A stretch of DNA of 11,290 bases from Frankiaceae bacterium (lineage in GTDB: Bacteria > Actinomycetota > Actinomycetes > JAFAQI01), in NCBI GenBank assembly GCA_030840615.1, contig JAVEEE010000149.1, forward strand, positions 1 through 11,290. Direction: 5' to 3'. Within the stretch, counting starts at the first letter, position 1. Each line of letters starts with the position of its first letter. Below the pieces are notes generated by a model. It saw only the letters and a list, made by a program, of their open reading frames with translations. It did not search any database and had not been told where the DNA came from. The translations under genes were made by a program, and so were the position numbers. This document shows positions 6,970 to 11,290 of this stretch, piece by piece.

Positions 6970-8088
6970 ATGAGCACGTTCATCACCCGGCTCGCTGACT
7001 CCGGCCCCGGTCTCGCCGTCGCCGTCAAGGACCTGATCGACCTCGCCGGCACCCCGACGACGGCGGGCTGCCGAGCGCTGGAACGCAAAGGGACGCCGGC
7101 GCCAGCCGATGCAGCCTGCCTTCGCGAGATCCGTCGGCTGGCGACCGCAGGCGAGCTCTGGATCGTCGGCAAGACCAACCTGCACGAGCTCGCCTACGGC
7201 GTCACCGGCATCAACCCGTGGTTCGGTACGCCGACCAACCCGTTGGACCCCCGGCTCGTGCCCGGCGGCTCTTCCAGCGGGTCGGCCGTCGCCGTTGCCG
7301 TCGGCGACGCCGATGTGGCACTGGGGTCGGACACGGGTGGCTCCGTGCGCATCCCAGCCGCCTGCTGCGGCGTCGCCGGACTGAAGACGACATGGGGCCG
7401 GGTGCCGCTCGCGGGCGTGTGGCCGCTGGCGCCCTCGCTGGACACCATCGGGCCGATTGCGCGCGACGTGGCCGGACTGGTGATCGGCATGCGGCTGCTC
7501 GAGGCCGGGTTCGTCGTGTCGCCGGTGAGCGACGTGGAGATCGGTCGGCTGGCCGTCGACGCTGACCCCTTGATCACCGAGGCGGTCGACCGTGCACTGG
7601 CAGCGACGGGACTCGCGACCCGGCCGGTCCAGCTGCCCGGATGGCTCGACGCATGGGCCGCCGCCGATGTGGTCCTGTCGGCGGAGGCGTGGCGAGCCGA
7701 TCGTGACCTCTTGGCGAGCGACCCGGCGGGCGTCGGCGACGTTGCTACCGCCCGGATCGTCGCCGGCGAGGCCGTGACAGAGGAAGCAGAGCGCCGTGCG
7801 CGCCGCGCTCAGCTGGAGTGGCAGCGCACGCTCGAGGACCTGCTCGCGCAGGTGCCGGTGATCGCGCTGCCGACGCTGGTCGAGTTTCCGCCCGCACTCG
7901 ACGTGGGGCGCTTCCGGGCCAACCGATGGACGCTGCCGGTCAACTTCGCCGGCCTGCCCGCACTGTCCATCCCGGTGCCGAGCCGCGGACCGCTGCCGGC
8001 GTCATTGCAGCTCGTCGGCCCGCCCTACAGCGAGGATCTGCTCCTCGCCGTAGGCCGTCGGATCGAAGCTGCGGCCGGCGCTGAGTGA
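6970..8088 (+). CDS. Amidase-signature family hydrolase, compact form
   Basis: Amidase-signature enzymes hydrolyse amide bonds with a Ser-cisSer-Lys triad. The product is 372 residues and the triad is complete: Lys20 in VAVKDLIDLAG, cis-Ser101 in PGGSSSGSAVA, and nucleophile Ser125 in GSDTGGSVRIPA. The 24-residue gap between the two serines is the family's usual one. KTNLHELAYGVTGIN and NPLDPRLVPGG are further signature blocks, and FAGLPALSIPVP with LPASLQLVGPPYSEDLLL marks the C-terminal core. Most family members have 60 or more residues before the Lys; here the in-frame stop of the HHE gene at 6952 rules out a longer start, so the N-terminal helices are truly missing. The ribosome binding site is weak (GGGCG directly before the ATG). 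A larger amidase (AmiA2) lies near era and recO in M. tuberculosis, but equivalence is unproven. It lacks any GatCAB partner, so a role as tRNA amidotransferase GatA is unlikely. Substrate unknown. Confidence 0.92.
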   Translation: MSTFITRLADSGPGLAVAVKDLIDLAGTPTTAGCRALERKGTPAPADAACLREIRRLATAGELWIVGKTNLHELAYGVTGINPWFGTPTNPLDPRLVPGGSSSGSAVAVAVGDADVALGSDTGGSVRIPAACCGVAGLKTTWGRVPLAGVWPLAPSLDTIGPIARDVAGLVIGMRLLEAGFVVSPVSDVEIGRLAVDADPLITEAVDRALAATGLATRPVQLPGWLDAWAAADVVLSAEAWRADRDLLASDPAGVGDVATARIVAGEAVTEEAERRARRAQLEWQRTLEDLLAQVPVIALPTLVEFPPALDVGRFRANRWTLPVNFAGLPALSIPVPSRGPLPASLQLVGPPYSEDLLLAVGRRIEAAAGAE

Positions 8089-8104
8089 CGGTGAAACGAC
8101 ACCG
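8089..8104. terminator. Possible weak stem-loop between convergent genes
   Basis: CGGTG and CACCG form a 5-bp stem around a 6-base loop, directly after the amidase stop and facing the convergent membrane-protein gene. There is no T run on either side, so it is at best a weak terminator candidate. Confidence 0.25.
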
Positions 8105-8135
8105 GTCCGGGGTGCCTGCGACGGTTTCCTGCTGG

Positions 8136-8378
8136 TCAGCTCGCCGCGAGCTTGACCCCGGCCATAACCAGGACGCCGAGCACGACCAGCACCCGGCCCG
8201 GGCGCGCCGGCCCGCGCGCCGGGAGGGCTGACCAGGCCGCGGCCGACAGCACCACGAGCCCGGCGGCGACCAGCAGCAACAGTCCCGCAGCCACCAGGCC
8301 GTGCACGACGAGGCCGATGACGAAGACAACGCCGACCGCGATGGCGAGCAGCAGGTTGACGAGGCGTGAGCGGATCAC
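8136..8378 (-). CDS. Small hypothetical membrane protein
   Basis: I do not recognise a family. The product is 80 residues with three probable membrane helices: about 7-26 (VNLLLAIAVGVVFVIGLVV), about 28-47 (LVAAGLLLLVAAGLVVLSAA) and about 61-77 (GRVLVVLGVLVMAGVKL). The second and third are joined by a Pro/Arg-rich loop (LPARGPARPGR) and the N-terminus is MIRSR. By the positive-inside rule both the N-terminus and this loop favour the cytoplasm, which conflicts slightly with three full crossings, so topology is uncertain. The start is GTG at 8378, with no strong ribosome binding site. It lies 21 bases after the peroxiredoxin stop on the same strand and is likely cotranscribed with it. The composition is consistent with a real gene, not an antisense shadow. 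Confidence 0.7.
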   Translation of the reverse strand: MIRSRLVNLLLAIAVGVVFVIGLVVHGLVAAGLLLLVAAGLVVLSAAAWSALPARGPARPGRVLVVLGVLVMAGVKLAAS

Positions 8379-8399
8379 GTCGGCCAGGTTAGGTGTCGA

Positions 8400-8948
8400 T
8401 CAGGACAGCGTGTTCTTCTTGCTCGGCCGCCGGGTCGCCGTCTTCTTCGCCGGGGTGGCCTCCGAGGGGTAGACCGGAGCCGCCTTCGGTAGCCCCCGCA
8501 GCACCTCCGCGATCTGCTCGGTCTTCTGATAGGTGACACCGAGCCGGTGGACGTGGGCATAGGCGATCCGGCCGTCGGCGTCGATCACGAAGATCGCCCG
8601 CCGGTTGAGCAAGGAGCCGAGGCCGTAGGTCTTGAACACCGCGTTGTCGACGTCGGCGAGAAGGGGAAACGTCAGGCCACGGTTCTGCTGGAACCTCTTG
8701 TGCGAGGCGACGTCCTGGGCGGAGATGCCCCACAGTGTCGCGTCGAGGCCCTCGAGCACCTGCAGGTCGCTCTGGTAGCTGCACAGCTGCTTGGTGCAGA
8801 CCGGCGTCTCGTCACCGGGGTAGAAGGCGAGCACCACCGGGTGACCCTGCTCCGCGGACAGCGTGAAGTCTCGATCGCCCTGGCCGGGGGTGGTGCCGGG
8901 CAGGGTGAAGTCAGGGGCAAGGTCACCGAGTGCAGGAGTCGTGGCCAC
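8400..8948 (-). CDS. bcp: Peroxiredoxin, Bcp/PrxQ type, with basic C-terminal tail
   Basis: This is a thiol peroxidase that reduces hydrogen peroxide and organic hydroperoxides. The product is 182 residues. The thioredoxin-fold core begins GDLAPDFTLPG, and the active site FYPGDETPVCTKQLCSYQS has peroxidatic Cys51, with Thr48 three residues before it. Cys56, five residues after Cys51, is the Bcp-type resolving cysteine. LNRRAIFVIDADGRIAYAHV supplies the conserved Arg and the last strands. The core ends near 160. The rest is a tail rich in Ala, Pro, Lys and Arg (TPAKKTATRRPSKKNTLS) not needed for the fold and absent from typical Bcp proteins of about 155 residues. The GTG at 8948 has AAAGGAG eight bases upstream, which decides the start; the frame remains open far beyond only because it runs antisense to glyS. 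Divergent from glyS, with a 117-base spacer, and followed by the small membrane protein. Confidence 0.93.
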   Translation of the reverse strand: MATTPALGDLAPDFTLPGTTPGQGDRDFTLSAEQGHPVVLAFYPGDETPVCTKQLCSYQSDLQVLEGLDATLWGISAQDVASHKRFQQNRGLTFPLLADVDNAVFKTYGLGSLLNRRAIFVIDADGRIAYAHVHRLGVTYQKTEQIAEVLRGLPKAAPVYPSEATPAKKTATRRPSKKNTLS

Positions 8949-9065
8949 GATGGTCACTCCTTTCGCTGCGGCACCTATTCGCGATCTCGCTCCCCGTTCC
9001 TGCCGGGTCCGGTCTAGCCTGAGGACTTCACTCGCCGACCGCCAGCCGGATGGAGCGCAGGACGC
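8949..9065. promoter_or_regulatory. Divergent intergenic region bcp/glyS
   Basis: This 117-base spacer must hold promoters for both the peroxiredoxin and glyS. On the + strand TAGCCT (9015-9020) matches the loose actinobacterial -10 pattern TAnnnT and would give a leader of about 40 bases for glyS, but no good -35 was found at the right distance. GGAG (9052-9055) and AGGA (9059-9062) are the possible glyS ribosome binding sites. No T-box-like leader fits in this short space. Promoter placement is tentative. Confidence 0.35.
8957..8963 (-). promoter_or_regulatory. Ribosome binding site fixing the peroxiredoxin start
   Basis: AAAGGAG on the minus strand lies eight bases before the GTG at 8948. 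It selects this start over another in-frame GTG at 8957, which overlaps the motif itself. Confidence 0.75.
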
Positions 9066-10475
9066 ATGGCCGCCAACCCGTCGAAGGACGCCGCCGCCCG
9101 CATCGAGAATCTCGTCAGTCTCTGCAAGCGCCGCGGCATCGTCTTCCCGTCCTCCGAGATCTATGGCGGCACTCGTTCCGCATGGGACTACGGTCCGCTC
9201 GGCGTCGAGCTCAAGGAAAACATCCGCAAGCAGTGGTGGCGCGCGATGGTCCAGCGGCGCGACGACATCGTCGGCCTCGACTCCGCCGTCGTACTCGCCC
9301 CCGAGGTGTGGAGTGCGTCCGGTCATCTCGACGCGTTCGTTGATCCGCTCGTCGAGTGCCAGTCGTGTCACAAGCGTTTCCGAGACGACACGTTGCGAGA
9401 GGAGTACGCCGAGCGCAAGAAGCTCGCCGACCCCGACGCCGTGAAGCTCGCCGACGTGCCGTGCCCCAACTGCGGCACCAAGGGCGCGTGGACCGAGCCG
9501 CGCATGTTCAACGGCCTGCTGAAGACCTATCTCGGACCGGTCGAGGACGAGTCGGGGCTGCACTACCTGCGACCCGAGACCGCGCAAGGCATCTTCGTCA
9601 ACTTCCTCAACGTGATGACAGCCGCGCGCAAGAAGCCACCGTTCGGCATCGCGCAGACGGGCAAGTCGTTCCGCAACGAGATCACGCCTGGCAACTTCAT
9701 CTTCCGGACGCGCGAGTTCGAGCAGATGGAGATGGAGTACTTCGTCGAGCCGGGGAGCGACGAAGAGTGGCACGACTACTGGTTGAAGGAACGTTGGAAC
9801 TGGTACGTCGACCTCGGCATTCGCGAGGACAACCTGCGCCTCTTCGAGCACCCGGCGGAGAAGCGATCGCACTACTCGAAGCGGACCGTCGACATCGAAT
9901 ATCGCTTCCGGTTCGGCGGGTCGGAGTGGGCGGAACTCGAAGGCATCGCCAACCGCGGCGACTTCGACCTCACGACGCACTCGAAGCACAGCGGCGCCGA
10001 CCTGACCTACTTCGATCAGGAGAAGAACGAGCGCTGGACGCCGTACGTCATCGAGCCGGCCGCGGGGCTGACGCGCGCCGTGCTCGCGTTCCTGCTCGAC
10101 TCGCTGTCGGAGGACGAGGCACCCAACTCCAAGGGCGTGATGGAGAAGCGCACGGTGATGCGTCTCGACGCGAGGCTGGCGCCGGTGAAGGTGGCGGTGC
10201 TCCCACTGTCGCGAAATGCCGACCTGTCGCCGAAGGCGCGTGACCTCGCATCGGCACTGCGCCAGCGCTGGAACGTGGAGTTCGACGATGCGGGTGCGAT
10301 CGGGCGGCGTTATCGGCGGCAGGACGAGATCGGCACGCCGTTCTGCGTGACGCTCGACTTCGAGACGATCGATGACAACGCGGTGACGGTGCGGTCGCGC
10401 GACACGATGCAGCAGGAGCGCATCGGCCTCGACGCCCTCGAAGGGTTCCTGCTGGACCACTTGCCGCCCTGCTGA
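9066..10475 (+). CDS. glyS: Glycyl-tRNA synthetase (class II, alpha2 type)
   Basis: This enzyme attaches glycine to tRNA-Gly in the cytoplasm. The product is 469 residues, full length for the single-chain homodimeric type. The N-terminal catalytic core has GIVFPSSEIYGGTRSAWDYGPLG (24-46), with class II motif 1 in the following helix. An inserted zinc-ribbon-like module has Cys98/Cys101 (VECQSC) and Cys133/Cys136 (VPCPNC). LRPETAQGIFVNF (168-180) and motif 2, FRNEITPGNFIFRTREFEQMEME (about 202-224), bind ATP and the acceptor stem. Motif 3 is EPAAGLTRAVLAFLLD. The C-terminal anticodon-binding domain starts at APVKVAVLPLSR and contains GRRYRRQDEIGTPFCVTLDFET. Nothing essential is missing. The ATG at 9066 is the first start of the frame and agrees with the family N-terminus. 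In mycobacteria glyS also lies near era, recO and uppS, although fur- and smtB-like regulators found there are absent here. A sulfotransferase-like gene follows after 15 bases. Confidence 0.96.
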   Translation: MAANPSKDAAARIENLVSLCKRRGIVFPSSEIYGGTRSAWDYGPLGVELKENIRKQWWRAMVQRRDDIVGLDSAVVLAPEVWSASGHLDAFVDPLVECQSCHKRFRDDTLREEYAERKKLADPDAVKLADVPCPNCGTKGAWTEPRMFNGLLKTYLGPVEDESGLHYLRPETAQGIFVNFLNVMTAARKKPPFGIAQTGKSFRNEITPGNFIFRTREFEQMEMEYFVEPGSDEEWHDYWLKERWNWYVDLGIREDNLRLFEHPAEKRSHYSKRTVDIEYRFRFGGSEWAELEGIANRGDFDLTTHSKHSGADLTYFDQEKNERWTPYVIEPAAGLTRAVLAFLLDSLSEDEAPNSKGVMEKRTVMRLDARLAPVKVAVLPLSRNADLSPKARDLASALRQRWNVEFDDAGAIGRRYRRQDEIGTPFCVTLDFETIDDNAVTVRSRDTMQQERIGLDALEGFLLDHLPPC

Positions 10476-10490
10476 CGGCAGTCACATCGG

Positions 10491-11249
10491 ATGAGCGAGT
10501 TTGCACCGGTGGGCTTCCGGGCGCAGGTCGCGACGGCAATGCGGCTCCTGCCGCGTGGCCCGAAGCCGGATCCGCGCAAATACGTGTTGTTCGCTCAGGG
10601 CCGGACCGGCAGCACCCTGCTCGGTGAGCTGATCGGCAGCCACCCCCAGGTCGTGTTCGCCGACGAGATCCTCCGAGCACGGGTGGCGTCGACCCGCCTT
10701 TGGGTCGAGGGCCGGCGGCACTGCCATCCGGGCAAGGTGTTCGGCTTTCACGTGAAGATCTACCAGCTGACCGACGTACAGGCTGTGCGTGATCCCGCTG
10801 TCTGGCTGCACGCCATGCAGCGGCGGGGCTGGCGGGTCCTCGCTCTTCGGCGCCGCAACCTCGTCCGGCATGTGCTTTCCAACATGGCGATTTCGGCAAC
10901 GGGAACGGTTCACGACCGCAGCGGGGAGCGGAGTCGCGATCCGCTGCGCGTCGACCCGGCCGAGCTGTTGCATTGGGTGCGCTTGCGCGAGCAAGTCGGA
11001 CGCGCCGAGCAGGCGGCGCTGCACGAGGTGCCACACGCGTCCTTCGTCTACGAGGACGATCTCATGCAGCCGGCGGCGTGGGAGGACGCGACCCGGCGGG
11101 CATTTGAGCATCTGGGGGTTGACCCGGTGCCGGCGTCCACGTCCTTGCATCGCCGCAACGCGGGCAGCCTCGCCGAGCTGATCGCGAACTACGACGAAGT
11201 GGCGAGCGCGTTGCGAGGGACGGCGTACGAGCGGTTCCTCGACGACTGA
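10491..11249 (+). CDS. Sulfotransferase-like protein (PAPS-dependent)
   Basis: This protein probably transfers a sulfo group from PAPS to a carbohydrate, lipid or small molecule; the acceptor is unknown. The product is 252 residues. The N-terminal phosphosulfate-binding loop is YVLFAQGRTGSTLLGELIGSHPQV (31-54), where RTGST contacts the 5'-phosphosulfate in this superfamily. The second PAPS element is VLALRRRNLVRHVLSNMAIS (about 117-135), with an Arg and Ser130 placed to bind the 3'-phosphate. VYEDD (186-190) and the C-terminal LHRRNAGSLAELIANYDEV also recall Stf0- and NodH-like bacterial sulfotransferases, and the last element may contact PAPS. There is no signal peptide or membrane segment, so it should be cytoplasmic. 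The ATG lies 15 bases after the glyS stop with only a weak ribosome binding site, which suggests cotranscription with glyS. A nearby sulfotransferase is unrelated to glycyl-tRNA synthesis as far as can be seen. Ends 41 bases before the window edge. Confidence 0.82.
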   Translation: MSEFAPVGFRAQVATAMRLLPRGPKPDPRKYVLFAQGRTGSTLLGELIGSHPQVVFADEILRARVASTRLWVEGRRHCHPGKVFGFHVKIYQLTDVQAVRDPAVWLHAMQRRGWRVLALRRRNLVRHVLSNMAISATGTVHDRSGERSRDPLRVDPAELLHWVRLREQVGRAEQAALHEVPHASFVYEDDLMQPAAWEDATRRAFEHLGVDPVPASTSLHRRNAGSLAELIANYDEVASALRGTAYERFLDD

Positions 11250-11290
11250 CCGCCCGCCGCCACTCGCCCCAAGATCATCGCCGTTTGACC
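11250..11290. other. Downstream edge, no feature seen
   Basis: The 41 bases after the sulfotransferase stop hold no start codon with a convincing ribosome binding site and no hairpin with a T run. The next gene lies outside the window. Confidence 0.6.

Noticed and set aside
6970..8088. Amidase as GatA of the tRNA amidotransferase
   Set aside because: It is about 100 residues shorter than GatA, lacks the N-terminal helices, and has no gatB or gatC beside it.
8200..8235. GC-rich palindrome-like run (CCCGGCCCGGGCGCGCC and neighbours)
   Set aside because: It lies inside the small membrane protein and is explained by its Pro/Ala/Arg/Gly codons.
8949..10460. Long minus-strand frame antisense to glyS, continuous with the peroxiredoxin
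   Set aside because: In GC-rich DNA the antisense of a real gene is often stop-free. The translation is Val/Arg/Glu-rich with no domain, and the peroxiredoxin has a clear start at 8948.
10048..11034. 328-residue minus-strand frame over the glyS/sulfotransferase junction
   Set aside because: Low-complexity Arg/Pro/Ser/Ala translation opposite two genes with clear motifs.
1..11290. CRISPR array, transposase, integrase, tRNA or toxin-antitoxin pair
   Set aside because: I found no regularly spaced repeats, no recombinase motifs, no tRNA cloverleaf in the gaps, and no small gene pair of toxin-antitoxin type. The window is mostly conserved housekeeping genes with accessory enzymes.

Overview
The window is very GC-rich, with GTG starts and G/C-ending codons, and looks like chromosomal DNA of a high-GC actinobacterium. 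The best lineage clue is gene order: era, recO, uppS and glyS lie in that order on the + strand. Mycobacterium tuberculosis keeps these genes in one neighbourhood (era, recO, uppS and glyS around Rv2364c-Rv2357c). I cannot name the genus. No phage, transposon, CRISPR, tRNA or rRNA signal is visible, and no gene-free stretch exceeds about 170 bases.

Layout. (1) 1-474 +: the C-terminal part of the ribosome-assembly GTPase Era, cut by the window edge. (2) 510-4125, minus strand: a large secreted sedolisin-type (S53) serine peptidase with a long C-terminal extension, followed downstream by a tandem-GNAT acetyltransferase. This pair sits between era and recO. (3) 4126-4293: a divergent spacer with a perfect 10-bp hairpin just before the peptidase ribosome binding site. 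(4) 4294-6204 +: recO, uppS and a small VOC/glyoxalase-fold protein, tightly packed and probably one operon. (5) 6205-6297: an intergenic region with two successive inverted repeats, then a hemerythrin-like HHE protein and a compact amidase-signature hydrolase (6298-8088). (6) 8136-8948, minus strand: a Bcp-type peroxiredoxin with a Lys/Arg-rich tail and, 21 bases downstream, a small three-helix membrane protein. (7) 9066-11249 +: glycyl-tRNA synthetase and, 15 bases later, a sulfotransferase-like protein.

How the genes work together. The conserved core is housekeeping: 30S maturation (Era), recombinational repair (RecO), the polyprenyl carrier lipid for cell-wall synthesis (UppS) and tRNA-Gly charging (GlyS). 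Between the core genes sit accessory ones: a secreted acid-type peptidase, an acetyltransferase, a probable di-iron or haem-linked HHE protein, a thiol peroxidase, an amidase and a sulfotransferase. The HHE protein and the peroxiredoxin suggest redox or oxygen handling, but they are on different strands in separate transcription units, so a joint pathway is only a guess.

I see no convincing new multi-gene system. The items most worth a second look are the hairpin upstream of the peptidase, the twin inverted repeats upstream of the HHE gene, the peptidase's unassigned C-terminal region, the N-terminally minimal amidase and the basic tail on the peroxiredoxin.
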